In this document: in pieces, positions 16,553-26,002 of the stretch | Layout of the letters: every line of letters begins with the position of its first letter | Position numbering within the stretch: position 1 is the stretch's first letter | DNA from: Chishuiella changwenlii | GTDB taxonomy: Bacteria; Bacteroidota; Bacteroidia; Flavobacteriales; Weeksellaceae | Direction: 5' to 3' | NCBI RefSeq assembly: GCF_900142565.1 | Contig: NZ_FRBH01000002.1 | Coordinates: 1-64,000 of the forward strand | DNA: 64,000 nucleotides | The notes under the pieces: model-generated | What the model saw: only the letters and a program-made list of their open reading frames with translations | Database searches by the model: none | What the model was told of the DNA's origin: nothing | Made by a program: the position numbers and the translations under genes

Positions 16553-17866
16553 ATGCAATTAAAATCATTCGATAAAATATATCAAATACGTAAAAGATCA
16601 AGAGTAAAAAGATGGTTTTTATTCATTCTTTTAGCTGGAATTGTGACGTTATTTCTTCCTTGGACACAGAATATAAAAGTCAAAGGAAATGTTTCGTCTT
16701 TGTATCAATCTCAGCGGCCACAGCAATTAAATTCTCCTATTCCTGGACGAATTATTAAATGGAATGTAAAAAATGGAGATTATGTTTCTAAAGGAGATAC
16801 GCTTTTACAATTATCAGAGATAAAAGAAGATTATATGGATCCTCTGTTAGTACAAAGAACAGAAGAACAAGTTGATGCAAAAATTGGTGTAAGAGAGTTT
16901 TATAAAGCTAAAGTAGGGACAGCTAAAAATCAACTTGAAGCATTGAATGCTGCAAGAGAATTAAAACTGAATCAGATTAAAATTAAGATTAGTCAGTTAA
17001 ATAATAAATTAGTTGGAGAAGAAGCAGAACTTTCTGCAGCTGTAAATGAATTAAAACTTTCTGAAGATCAGTTTGCAAGACAAAAGAAAATGTACGACGA
17101 AGGTTTAGTTTCGCTTACACAATTTCAACAAAGAAGTATTTCTTATCAAAATTCTATTGCGAAGAAAACAGCTTATGAAAATAAAGTTTCACAAACGAAA
17201 CAAGAAATCATTAATACACAAATTGAACAAAATGCTGTAACCCAAGATTACAACGAAAAATTGAGTAAAATAGAAGGTGAACGTTTTCAAAGTATGGGAC
17301 AAATTGAAGGAAGTGATGGAGATATTGCAAAACTTCAAAATCAAGTTGCGAATTACAAAGCAAGACAAGGTTTATACTTTATTATAGCATCTCAAGATGG
17401 ACAAATTGTTCAATTAAACAAAGCAGGAATTGGAGAGGTTTTAAAAGACGGAGAAAATATTGGAACTATTGTTCCTACAAAAGTAGATTATGCGGTAGAA
17501 ATTTATGTTCGCCCTGTAGATTTACCTTTGATAAAAGAAGGACAACGCGTCATGTGTATTTTTGATGGTTTTCCTGCTATTGTTTTCTCTGGTTGGCCAG
17601 ATTCTAGTTATGGTGTTTTTACAGGAAAAGTTATTGCAGTAGAAAGTAATATTAGTCCAAATGGTCTTTTTAAAGCATTAGTTGTCGAAGATAAGAATGA
17701 GAAAAGGTGGCCAACAAAAATTAAAATGGGAACGGGAACACAAGGGATTGCTATTTTAAACGATGTTCCTATTTGGTACGAATTATGGCGTAATATAAAT
17801 GGATTCCCTCCAGATTATTATGAAGTTTCTAATACAAAATCTACAAAGGATGAGAAAGGTAAATAA
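16553..17866 (+). CDS. HlyD-family periplasmic adaptor
   Basis: The 437-residue membrane fusion protein has one N-terminal membrane anchor (about 20-38) and a split biotinyl-lipoyl-like domain (RIIKWNVKNGDYVSKGDTLLQL near 63-85 and its mate near 270-300). A long alpha-hairpin of coiled coil spans about 95-265, and a beta-barrel follows with VDYAVEIYVRPVDLPLIKEGQ. It would link the ABC transporter at 14873 to the TolC-like outer membrane channel encoded next. Its 3' end overlaps the tolC start by 17 nt. Confidence 0.92.
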   Translation: MQLKSFDKIYQIRKRSRVKRWFLFILLAGIVTLFLPWTQNIKVKGNVSSLYQSQRPQQLNSPIPGRIIKWNVKNGDYVSKGDTLLQLSEIKEDYMDPLLVQRTEEQVDAKIGVREFYKAKVGTAKNQLEALNAARELKLNQIKIKISQLNNKLVGEEAELSAAVNELKLSEDQFARQKKMYDEGLVSLTQFQQRSISYQNSIAKKTAYENKVSQTKQEIINTQIEQNAVTQDYNEKLSKIEGERFQSMGQIEGSDGDIAKLQNQVANYKARQGLYFIIASQDGQIVQLNKAGIGEVLKDGENIGTIVPTKVDYAVEIYVRPVDLPLIKEGQRVMCIFDGFPAIVFSGWPDSSYGVFTGKVIAVESNISPNGLFKALVVEDKNEKRWPTKIKMGTGTQGIAILNDVPIWYELWRNINGFPPDYYEVSNTKSTKDEKGK

Positions 17867-19265
17867 TAGTGTTTTTATTTTCATTTTATTTCTTTCCCAA
17901 TTCACTTTTGCACAAGATTCGTTGAAAATATCTTCTAGTGAGTTTATTTCTGTTGTTAAAAACTATCATCCACTTGCAATAAAATATCAACTTCAAAATA
18001 AAATTGCGAAAGAAGAAATTACACAAGCAAGAGGAGGGTTCGATCCTGTTTTAGCAGCAAAATTGGGCGAGAAAAACATTGATGGAACAAGATATTATGA
18101 ACAGAAAAATATTGAGATTGGTATTCCTACTTGGTATGGAATAGATATTCACGGAAGTTATAATCATCTTGAAGGAGATAAATTAAATGCGAGTGATACT
18201 AGAGGAGGACTTTATCAATTTGGAGTAACAATTCCTTTAGCTAAAAATCTGTTGTATGATAAAAGAAGAGCTATGTTGGATCAGGCAAAATTTGCATTGA
18301 AAATGACAGAAGCTGAACAAATTGTTTTAACGAATGATCTTCTTTTAGATGCAGAAAATACTTATTGGGAATGGGTACAGAATTATGAAATTTATAAACT
18401 GAAATCAGAAATTGTAGACATTAACAGAAAGCGATTAGATTTTACAAGAAAAACCTTAGATTTTGGTGAAATTCCTGCAATTGATACAATAGAAGCACTT
18501 TCTCAATTACAAAGTTTTGAACTTCAACAGCAAGATGCTTTTCTAAATTTTGTAAAAAGTACGCAACAACTTCAATTGTTTTTATGGAAAGATAATCAAC
18601 AGATTTACGAGCTTACAGAAATGATTTATCCTTCGGATGGTTTAGAGAATCATTTGGCTTATTCTGATTTCGAATTTTTAATTAATGAAGTGGAATCGCA
18701 AGAACTAAATTCACATTCATCAATCTTATTTTATAATCAGAAACAAAATATTTTAGAGAGTGAGAAACGATTAAAATGGCAGAGCTTTCTTCCGAAAATA
18801 GATTTCACCTATAACTTTTTTAATAAAGAAGGTTATTCAGCTGATTACATACCATTCTTTGATAATAATTTTCAATATGGTTTAAAACTAGAAATTCCAA
18901 TATTTCAACGAGAGGCTAGAGCGAATTATGAAATTGCCAAAATTAAACTGCATCAGAATATTCTTGATACGCAGATTAAAACAAGGGAATTGGATGTGAA
19001 AATTGAAACCTATAAAAACGAAATTTTAAATTTTCATACACAAATAGATCTTTCTAGAAATAATTTACAAAATTATAGAAAGTTATTAAACGCTGAGGAA
19101 ACAAGGTATGGTATTGGAGAAAGTTCTCTTTTCCTAATCAATTCAAGAGAAAATAAAGTAATAGACGCGCAAGAAAAATATATCTCGATACGAACAAAAT
19201 TTCTGAAAAGTTTTAATAAACTAAAATGGTTGAAAGAAAATTTTTTAGTTACCTCTATAAATTAG
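17850..19265 (+). CDS. TolC-family outer membrane efflux channel
   Basis: The chosen start, ATG at 17850 preceded by AAAGG, gives a 471-residue protein with a proper signal peptide (MRKVNNSVFIFILFLSQFTFAQ would cover the N-terminus in two segments). A longer frame from 17799 would put 17 polar residues ahead of the signal. The body consists of long alternating helices and short strands in two repeats, as in TolC. It closes the TetR-ABC-HlyD-TolC operon, giving a complete tripartite export path from cytoplasm to outside. Confidence 0.9.
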   Translation: MRKVNNSVFIFILFLSQFTFAQDSLKISSSEFISVVKNYHPLAIKYQLQNKIAKEEITQARGGFDPVLAAKLGEKNIDGTRYYEQKNIEIGIPTWYGIDIHGSYNHLEGDKLNASDTRGGLYQFGVTIPLAKNLLYDKRRAMLDQAKFALKMTEAEQIVLTNDLLLDAENTYWEWVQNYEIYKLKSEIVDINRKRLDFTRKTLDFGEIPAIDTIEALSQLQSFELQQQDAFLNFVKSTQQLQLFLWKDNQQIYELTEMIYPSDGLENHLAYSDFEFLINEVESQELNSHSSILFYNQKQNILESEKRLKWQSFLPKIDFTYNFFNKEGYSADYIPFFDNNFQYGLKLEIPIFQREARANYEIAKIKLHQNILDTQIKTRELDVKIETYKNEILNFHTQIDLSRNNLQNYRKLLNAEETRYGIGESSLFLINSRENKVIDAQEKYISIRTKFLKSFNKLKWLKENFLVTSIN

Positions 19266-19270
19266 AAAGC

Positions 19271-19304
19271 AAAAATCCACTTCTATATGAAGTGGATTTT
19301 TTTT
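19271..19304. terminator. Bidirectional terminator
   Basis: AAAAATCCACTTC (19271-19283) pairs with GAAGTGGATTTTT (from 19289), with A- and T-runs at the two ends. It separates the convergent tolC-like gene and the T9SS protein gene ending at 19303. Confidence 0.85.
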
Positions 19305-21906
19305 AATTATTTTTAAGTAATATTGTTCCTTGCAGTTTATTTGGTGTAGTTGAATTTAATTCGTTCCATTGAGCGAGATACCAATAACTATCCGATGGTA
19401 GAACAGTACCGTTTACTCTTTTTCCATTCCAGATAAAATTATTGTTTAAAGAACCTTCAAAAACATTTTTTCCTTGTCTATCAACAATTCTAAAAACAGG
19501 ATTTTCTTTGGTTGATAAAAAAGAGAAATCGATTTTATCATTTACACCATCTCCGTTAGGAGATATAAAGTTGTAAAAATCTGGAATGATAAACGTCGTA
19601 CTTTTTATACAACCTTCTACAGTTTTTATTTCAATTTTATGAGAACCTTTTGATACATTATTAAAAATGTTTGTACTTACCCATTCACCTTCATCAATTC
19701 TATAAAGTATAGGATTGTTTCCATTCATAACATTTACTAATACATCATTTTTTGTAATGCTTAAACTAAGTTTTACAGGAGCACAAGGATCAGGCGCAGG
19801 TATAGTTTCAAAAGAACTAACAGAACATGAAACAGCAGGTCCAACAGAATTAGTTGCTGTTATTTTTACATAATAAGTTGTAGCATGTTTAAGTGCAGCT
19901 GTAAGTGTAAAATTATCTACATCATCAACATTATAATTGTCTAGAATATCATTCCCATCTGGTGTCGTTCCTATTGTAATTAAGTAAGCTGTAGCATCTT
20001 CTACTTTATTCCATCTAATAATAGGAGTTAAGGCTACATTTTTTCCTCCATTTGCAGGAAGAGTTACAGATGTACAAGCAGGAATTGTTGGAACTTTTTC
20101 TGTTTTAAATCTATAAATAGAACAGTTTTCTTTCGAAATTCCGATAAGTGTATTTTCTGGATGTATTAAAACAGTATGCCAAGTATTCGATTTTAAATTT
20201 GTTGTTATTTCGTTGTAAGTTATAACACCAGTAGAAGAAGAATTATCTAATACGGTTGCTGATACTACCGTATTACTAGGTTCTTCGATAACGGTTAGCT
20301 TATATTGATTGGCATTTGTAATCTTATTCCAAGAAATAACAGGAGTAAGTGATACATTTTCTTCGCTATTATAAGGAGAGATAATAGCAGGACAATCTGC
20401 AAAAAATAAATCACGATCAAACGTTAATTCGTAAGCACCTAAATCTACCGAAGTACCATAATGTCTATTTCTTTTATCTAAATCATGAAAAAGAGATGTT
20501 GCACCACCAGCTACAAGCTGAAATAAACTTTCTTTACCAGCATTAAAAGCAGGACTAGAAGTTTGTAAAGTATAGTCACTATCATTGTTTACGAATAAAG
20601 GATCAATCCCGATTAAATTATCAACTGGAGAATATTCTTCAACAATATTATTGGTGATGTTATTTGTAAATGTTGTAGAACCTATCGTTTCTGCTGCAAC
20701 GTCTTTTTTAAAGTTACTAGATTGTGCAGTATTTAAATAAAAAATACTATTAACAACTGTGTTCGTAGATCCATCTTTAAAAAGGATTGCAGAATTTGTA
20801 TTCTTTACAAAAGTTACATTTGTTATGGCTAAATTCTTCGCATTATAAATACCTCCACCATTAACAGTAGCAGTATTGTTACTAACCAAAGAACTTAAAA
20901 TTTTTAATTCATTGTTACTATTGTTATAAATACCTCCACCAATTTTTGCTTTATTATTTATAAAATGAATTCTATTTAAGTATGTTTTAGATGAAGGCGT
21001 AAGGTACATAGCACCTCCATTTTCTTCTGTCGTATTATTAATAAAGTAAATAGCTGTTAAACTAATATCACTATTGTCGTTATAAATACCAGCACCATTT
21101 TGAGTACTGTAATTATTCTCAAAATTTAATTTTGTATCAAATCCAATACTATTACCAGCAACTTGTTCCATTCTTAAGTTAGATGATTTTACATAAAGAG
21201 CACCACCATTAGAATAGGATCTGTTACCAGAAAAAGAAAAATTTTCTATTACAGCTTTTTTAGAATTGTTGATATATAATGCACTCGAATTAGTACCATT
21301 TGTTGAGGTGTAATAATTATCTTTAAAATCAACAAAATCAAAATAAAGCTCATCTACATTTTCAACATACACAGCACTTGTGTTAGAAACATTATTACCT
21401 TTTACAGTTATATCTTTAAAATTTAATTTAGGTGTATTTAAAACAGAAATTGCACTTCCTTCCTCAGTCCTAGATGTTAGATTAGCATTTTGTATTGTAA
21501 AAGTAGTTAATTCAACCGTTCTACTGTTATTAAAAGTAAAGATTTTAGTAATGTTTTGTCCATCAATAGAAGTTAATGTAGGATCACTAGAAATAATTTC
21601 GATAGGATTTCCTGTTTCAGGATCAATTTCATAAGAATAACCTCCTGATATTTTAACGCTTTGGTAGTTACTAAAATCAATTTTTTTACTCGTTTTTATG
21701 ACTCCTTTATAAAGTTTAATTTCGACAGAAAATCTTGTTGTACTAGCGTTTATTAAATCCGCTACATTATCAAAAGACATCGCATTATCCCAGTTAGCTC
21801 CAGATCCGTTTCCAGTTCTAGAATCTTTAACATAGTATTGTCCGAATGAAAAATTAATTCCAAAAATTAACAATAGTAAGTAAAAGTATTTAGGGATAAT
21901 ATTCAT
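19303..21906 (-). CDS. T9SS type B sorting domain protein with beta-helix repeats
   Basis: A large 867-residue exported protein with a signal peptide (cleavage near FSFGQ). Residues about 25-500 form a right-handed beta-helix with polymorphic-membrane-protein-like repeats (NNTATVNGGGIYN, NNSNDISLTAIYF types) and end in LGAYEL, the choice-of-anchor Q hallmark. Two fibronectin-III-like domains follow (PVISWNKITNANQYKLTV and PIIRWNKVEDATAYLITI, about 525-720). The last 90 residues (NFISPNGDGVNDKIDF ... GTILLKNN) are a type B, gliding-associated C-terminal signal for the type IX system. It is likely secreted or surface-attached, perhaps an adhesin; no enzyme motif is seen. Confidence 0.9.
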   Translation of the reverse strand: MNIIPKYFYLLLLIFGINFSFGQYYVKDSRTGNGSGANWDNAMSFDNVADLINASTTRFSVEIKLYKGVIKTSKKIDFSNYQSVKISGGYSYEIDPETGNPIEIISSDPTLTSIDGQNITKIFTFNNSRTVELTTFTIQNANLTSRTEEGSAISVLNTPKLNFKDITVKGNNVSNTSAVYVENVDELYFDFVDFKDNYYTSTNGTNSSALYINNSKKAVIENFSFSGNRSYSNGGALYVKSSNLRMEQVAGNSIGFDTKLNFENNYSTQNGAGIYNDNSDISLTAIYFINNTTEENGGAMYLTPSSKTYLNRIHFINNKAKIGGGIYNNSNNELKILSSLVSNNTATVNGGGIYNAKNLAITNVTFVKNTNSAILFKDGSTNTVVNSIFYLNTAQSSNFKKDVAAETIGSTTFTNNITNNIVEEYSPVDNLIGIDPLFVNNDSDYTLQTSSPAFNAGKESLFQLVAGGATSLFHDLDKRNRHYGTSVDLGAYELTFDRDLFFADCPAIISPYNSEENVSLTPVISWNKITNANQYKLTVIEEPSNTVVSATVLDNSSSTGVITYNEITTNLKSNTWHTVLIHPENTLIGISKENCSIYRFKTEKVPTIPACTSVTLPANGGKNVALTPIIRWNKVEDATAYLITIGTTPDGNDILDNYNVDDVDNFTLTAALKHATTYYVKITATNSVGPAVSCSVSSFETIPAPDPCAPVKLSLSITKNDVLVNVMNGNNPILYRIDEGEWVSTNIFNNVSKGSHKIEIKTVEGCIKSTTFIIPDFYNFISPNGDGVNDKIDFSFLSTKENPVFRIVDRQGKNVFEGSLNNNFIWNGKRVNGTVLPSDSYWYLAQWNELNSTTPNKLQGTILLKNN

Positions 21907-22000
21907 AAATTTTTAATTTTAACAGTAGGGATTAAAAATAAACAAAATATTGAATAATTGATGATATAAGTTTTAGAAACTTACACATTGTTGAAAAACT

Positions 22001-22048
22001 ATAAATGGATATTCTCCTGAGCTTGTTTTCAGGGGAATATCCATTTAT
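22001..22048 (-). terminator. Long hairpin downstream of gldG
   Basis: A 20-bp stem pairs 22001-22020 with 22029-22048 around an 8-nt loop; it contains one G-T pair. It lies 52 nt past the gldG stop and probably terminates the gldF-gldG transcript, although the following T-run on the minus strand is only four bases. Confidence 0.6.
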
Positions 22049-22099
22049 GTTTTTATGTTTTTTTGAGAAAAAATTAGATGTAAAACTCGAATAAAATAT

Positions 22100-23770
22100 C
22101 TATTTAGCGTATTTCTTTTTTCTTAACCAAAAACCTATTCCTCCTAATAACGCAATAATAGCAGTAGGAACGATAAGGTTAATCATTTGCCAAGTCGATT
22201 TCTCTTGTATAACAGCTGTTTCGCTTAATAAAGGAATTTCTAATTTTCTATTTCTTAGTGCTAAAAAGTCTGCATCACCCAATAAATAATCCATCGCATT
22301 CATTACAAATGTCTGATTGGCGTATGTTTTCGGCTTTCCATCTGGATTATCGGGACGTACAGAGAATTTATTTTCACCTAATTGCATTGGAACTCCACGC
22401 CAAAGCGAATTTTTTAAGACATCACCATCTGATATGACAATCATTTTTCCATCCACTGTTTTAGCTTTAAAATTCGGAAATTCTTTTCGCTCATAACGCA
22501 TTGCATAAGCAGAATTAAAATTTCCTTCTAATAAAACAGCCATCGGAATTTTACCCATTCTGTATTCTTCAGGACTCTCTATATTAACCTCATCTAACTG
22601 AATGTAATTCATAGACGGTTTTAGTGATGTTTGCTCTGTCGTACTTAATAAAACAGTTTGTTTTATGTTAGGATTTTTAAGCAATTCTATTGGATTAGCA
22701 AACTGAAATAAAACGGGATCTATAGAGCTTGTAATAGGATTTTCTTCTCCTCTTACACCTAACTCAAAGTAAGGCCAATTGTAGTAATTGTAGCTTGTGT
22801 TTCCTGCAGTTTCTCCATCAGCTAAAACAATTTGAGCACCATTCATATCTTTAATAACTGCTGGATGGATACGAACACCGTAATTAAATAAGAAATCATT
22901 TAGTTTTAAATCTCTCGGAAAAGCAACTATTTTTCCACTACGGAAAATAGAATCCATTTCGGCATCTACGGTTTCAACAGCCATCATTAGTTTTCCTCCA
23001 TTCATTACATATTGGTCCAATACCAACTTATCCATATCAGAAAAAGGTAATGTTGGTTTTGCAACAATTAATGCGTCAAAACGTTTTAAACTATCCAAAT
23101 CAGAAGGCTGAAAAGATAAAGTTTTATTAACGATTGGATTAAGGTAAATTTCGGCATCATACTTTTCAGATAATGCGCTACCTAATCCTTGTATGTTAGC
23201 TTCTGGTAATTCGTCATGATGTACAACAAAGCCAATTCTTTTACGTTCGAAATTTGTTACTTTCTGAATTTTTTCTGCAAATAGATACTCTAGTTTTTCA
23301 CTAGAAGCCAATGCTAATTCATTAAATGGAGTAGAAGGATCATTCACCAACACTTCCATATAAGTTGTTTTGTCTCCGTAAGTTAATTTAGCATAGGGAT
23401 ATACATTTAATAGACCTTTATCTGTTTTGATAGGAACTGCTGCTAATTGGTTTTGTTCCAATTCAGCTTGTCCTAAATCTAAAGGATCAATAAAAGAGTA
23501 ACTGATATTACTATTTTTCTCTCTTAATTCATCTAATAAAAATTGAATTTCATTTTTCAGAATTCTATAATCTCCTGTTAAATCTCCACCTAAAAGAATT
23601 TCAATTTTTAGAGGCTGTTTTACATTCTCTACTAATTTTTCTGTTGTAGAAGTTAATGTGAAACGTTTATCTTTTGTCATATCAATTCGTGTATATACAA
23701 ATTGACCAATGATAAAAATAACGAATAATGAAATGAAAATAATAAGATGTGATTTATTTAATTTCTTCAT
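22100..23770 (-). CDS. gldG: Gliding motility ABC transporter component GldG
   Basis: A 556-residue protein with an N-terminal signal anchor (about 8-27), a large periplasmic domain of the ABC-type uncharacterised/GldG family, and a C-terminal membrane helix (about 530-548) followed by a basic tail RKKKYAK. Motifs such as KDKRFTLTSTTEKLV and FERKRIGFVVHHDELPE are typical. GldG works with GldF and the ATPase GldA, which is not in this window, in gliding bacteria. The gene starts 4 nt after gldF and is co-transcribed with it. Confidence 0.93.
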   Translation of the reverse strand: MKKLNKSHLIIFISLFVIFIIGQFVYTRIDMTKDKRFTLTSTTEKLVENVKQPLKIEILLGGDLTGDYRILKNEIQFLLDELREKNSNISYSFIDPLDLGQAELEQNQLAAVPIKTDKGLLNVYPYAKLTYGDKTTYMEVLVNDPSTPFNELALASSEKLEYLFAEKIQKVTNFERKRIGFVVHHDELPEANIQGLGSALSEKYDAEIYLNPIVNKTLSFQPSDLDSLKRFDALIVAKPTLPFSDMDKLVLDQYVMNGGKLMMAVETVDAEMDSIFRSGKIVAFPRDLKLNDFLFNYGVRIHPAVIKDMNGAQIVLADGETAGNTSYNYYNWPYFELGVRGEENPITSSIDPVLFQFANPIELLKNPNIKQTVLLSTTEQTSLKPSMNYIQLDEVNIESPEEYRMGKIPMAVLLEGNFNSAYAMRYERKEFPNFKAKTVDGKMIVISDGDVLKNSLWRGVPMQLGENKFSVRPDNPDGKPKTYANQTFVMNAMDYLLGDADFLALRNRKLEIPLLSETAVIQEKSTWQMINLIVPTAIIALLGGIGFWLRKKKYAK

Positions 23771-23774
23771 GCTG

Positions 23775-24503
23775 TTATTTTTTATTTTCGATATTAACGA
23801 TTGTTAATTGGTTTAATAGACCAATTAAAATTAAAAAGTAAAGAACATCTCTTGTATCAATAATTCCTTTTAAAAATTGATTATAATGTGTAAAACTTCC
23901 CATTTTTTGTACATAAAAATCCATTGTACCAAATAAATTATAAGAAGCTAAACCTTCAAAACCATAAAAAATAATAAAACAAAAGAAAACGGCTAAAACA
24001 TAAGCCATTACTTGATTTTTTGTTATTGATGAGGTAAATAATCCAATTGCTGCAAAAAGAGAACCTAAGAAGAAAAGACCTAAATATCCAGAGAAAATTG
24101 TTCCATAATCTAACTCTTGGTCTGGAATTAAAAACTCTTCTAACGTAAGTGTAAATAAAAACGTAGAAATTAAACAGAAAATAACAACCGATAAAACAGC
24201 AAAATACTTACCTAGAATAATCTGATTGTTTTTTATAGGTAATGTAAATAACCACAATAAAGTTCCATTAGCATGTTCTTCTGCAATTAATTTCATTGTT
24301 AATGCAGGAATCATAAATAAAAAAATCCAAGGACCAATAAAAAAGAAACTGCTTAAAGAAGCATTTCCTGTATTAAAAACATTAAACTCGTTATCAAAAA
24401 ACCAAAGAAATAAGGTTGAAACGATGACAAATGTTGCCGCTGATAAATAAGCCGTTAAGCCTAAATAAAAATTGGAAAATTCTTTTTTGAAAATTGTCCA
24501 CAT
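23775..24503 (-). CDS. gldF: Gliding motility ABC transporter permease GldF
   Basis: The 242-residue ABC-2 type permease has about six membrane segments and begins MWTIFKKEFSNFYLGLTAYL, the usual start of the family. The motif EEHANGTLLWLFTLPIKNNQIILGKY is the conserved cytoplasmic coupling region. It forms a unit with gldG, 4 nt downstream, and lies 1 nt after the hemJ-like gene, so the four genes from 25935 to 22100 look like one transcript. Confidence 0.93.
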   Translation of the reverse strand: MWTIFKKEFSNFYLGLTAYLSAATFVIVSTLFLWFFDNEFNVFNTGNASLSSFFFIGPWIFLFMIPALTMKLIAEEHANGTLLWLFTLPIKNNQIILGKYFAVLSVVIFCLISTFLFTLTLEEFLIPDQELDYGTIFSGYLGLFFLGSLFAAIGLFTSSITKNQVMAYVLAVFFCFIIFYGFEGLASYNLFGTMDFYVQKMGSFTHYNQFLKGIIDTRDVLYFLILIGLLNQLTIVNIENKK

Positions 24504-24504
24504 A

Positions 24505-25050
24505 TTATTTTTTATTATTTCTATTAATTAAACGAACAATAACCATAAGTAGTATTCCACAGCCAAAGAAACTAACAAAAGACCAATACCAATCTCTACC
24601 AAATTGTGTTTTTTGTATAACAGCAAATACGATAACGAAAAGTAAAATTGTCGCCAGCTCATTCATCATTCTAAGTTGAACAGAAGTGTATTTGTAAATA
24701 TTTTTCTGAACTTGTCTTAATGTTCTCCAACACCAGAAATGATAAACCAATAATAAACTTACCATTCCTAATTTACTTTTCATCCAAGGAACTTGTAACA
24801 AGGCTTGATTTTTCATCAGCATATTTACTCCCATTACAATTAAAATAACAAGAGCAGGGGCGGTAATTACATTCCATAGTTTTTTCTCCATGTATGTATA
24901 TTGCTCTTGCAAAATGCTTTTCTTAGGTTCTTCCATCTTCTGCGTTTCGGTATGATAAATCATTAACCGAACAATGTAAAATAAACCTGCAAAGTAACTG
25001 ACTACAAAAATTACGTGAATTGCTTTGTATATTAAATAATTGTATGCCAT
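24505..25050 (-). CDS. hemJ: HemJ/CopD-like membrane protein
   Basis: This 181-residue protein has about four to five membrane helices and the features of the HemJ (UPF0093) family. KAIHVIFVVSYFAGLFYIVRLMIYH opens the protein with its conserved His, and RMMNELATILLF follows later. HemJ is the oxygen-independent-type protoporphyrinogen IX oxidase of heme synthesis. CopD-family copper proteins are a more distant alternative name used for such sequences. It is encoded between the SAM hydrolase and gldF on the minus strand. Confidence 0.8.
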   Translation of the reverse strand: MAYNYLIYKAIHVIFVVSYFAGLFYIVRLMIYHTETQKMEEPKKSILQEQYTYMEKKLWNVITAPALVILIVMGVNMLMKNQALLQVPWMKSKLGMVSLLLVYHFWCWRTLRQVQKNIYKYTSVQLRMMNELATILLFVIVFAVIQKTQFGRDWYWSFVSFFGCGILLMVIVRLINRNNKK

Positions 25051-25092
25051 ATATAAATGAAAAACTTCTTTTTTTTAAACTATTTTTTAGCG

Positions 25093-25935
25093 TTAAATGT
25101 CAAACTCAATTGTGATTGTATCGCCCTTTTTTAATCCCATTAATTGATTTGCTGCTCCAGAAATTGTTGGATTACTTTTATAAAGAGTTACTTCTAAAAA
25201 GTTGGCAGAATTAAACAAACATAGTGTTCTACCAAAAGCTTGTACCTCTTTACTAAAATCTTGTACAACCTCATTATAATGATCGTAAATGATGTTGATA
25301 TCAGTAATCGAAAAATCTTTTTGACGTAATAGAATCTTATATTTTCTATCTTGAGCAATCTCTTCAAAATAATCTTTTGAAATATTTGTTACTACATTTC
25401 CAAAATGATCAATATAAATAACATTTCCAATAATAAATTTTTCATCTCTATAAATTGGTTTCAGTTCATTTAATTGTTTTACTTCGTTTCGTTTTATTCC
25501 TAAAAGTGCAGGTACTCCTCCTCGTGCTAAATGACAAGCAATTGGTACAAAACAATTTTTCATAGGAAATAAACTATCCATTCCTTCTGGATAAGCAGTT
25601 ATCTCGTAAATTTCTTCTGGATTGTATTCTTGACAGATTAGAGATAAAATCCCATTATCTGCACAAATAAAATAATAACCATTAATTAAAGCGCAAATAG
25701 GTTTCTGAAATGGAGTGCTTAATGCATTAACACCAATAATGTGAATGGTACCTTTCGGAAATTCTTCGTAAGAATTACGAATAATATATGCAGCTTCGGA
25801 TAAATCGTAAGGGTTAACATTATGTGAAATATCAACAATTGTAACATCAGCCAATTCCTTTAGAATTGCGCCTTTAACGCTGGAAACAAAATAATCTTTG
25901 AGTCCAAAATCCGATGTTAATGTAATAATTGCCAT
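25093..25935 (-). CDS. SAM hydrolase / SAM hydroxide adenosyltransferase (DUF62)
   Basis: The start at 25935 gives a 280-residue protein beginning MAIITLTSDFGLKDYFVSSVKG, the family's standard N-terminus with its SAM-binding Asp. A start at 26019 would add 28 residues that run into the phoH promoter and beyond. The family splits S-adenosylmethionine into adenosine and methionine using water; it is related to fluorinases and chlorinases but lacks their halide loop. A C-terminal beta-barrel domain carries the FGNVVTNI motif. It is the first gene of the minus-strand run toward hemJ and gldFG, and its promoter abuts that of phoH. Confidence 0.88.
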   Translation of the reverse strand: MAIITLTSDFGLKDYFVSSVKGAILKELADVTIVDISHNVNPYDLSEAAYIIRNSYEEFPKGTIHIIGVNALSTPFQKPICALINGYYFICADNGILSLICQEYNPEEIYEITAYPEGMDSLFPMKNCFVPIACHLARGGVPALLGIKRNEVKQLNELKPIYRDEKFIIGNVIYIDHFGNVVTNISKDYFEEIAQDRKYKILLRQKDFSITDINIIYDHYNEVVQDFSKEVQAFGRTLCLFNSANFLEVTLYKSNPTISGAANQLMGLKKGDTITIEFDI

Positions 25936-25952
25936 TATTCTATAATAAATAG

Positions 25953-25973
25953 CAAATATATTGTTTATTTTTG
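25953..25973. promoter_or_regulatory. Back-to-back -7 elements for DUF62 and phoH genes
   Basis: TATATTTG on the minus strand (25960-25953) and TATTTTTG on the plus strand (25966-25973) are both exact TAnnTTTG matches, only 5 nt apart. No clear -33 elements accompany them. The plus-strand element overlaps the GTG at 25973 and argues against phoH starting at 25961 or 25973. Confidence 0.5.
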
Positions 25974-26002
25974 TGATAAGTGAACCAAAAATACAACCAC
26001 AT

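Noticed and set aside
25961-26002. Longer N-terminus for PhoH from TTG 25961 or GTG 25973
   Set aside because: The -7 promoter element lies within this stretch, and relatives as I recall them begin at the equivalent of 26003.
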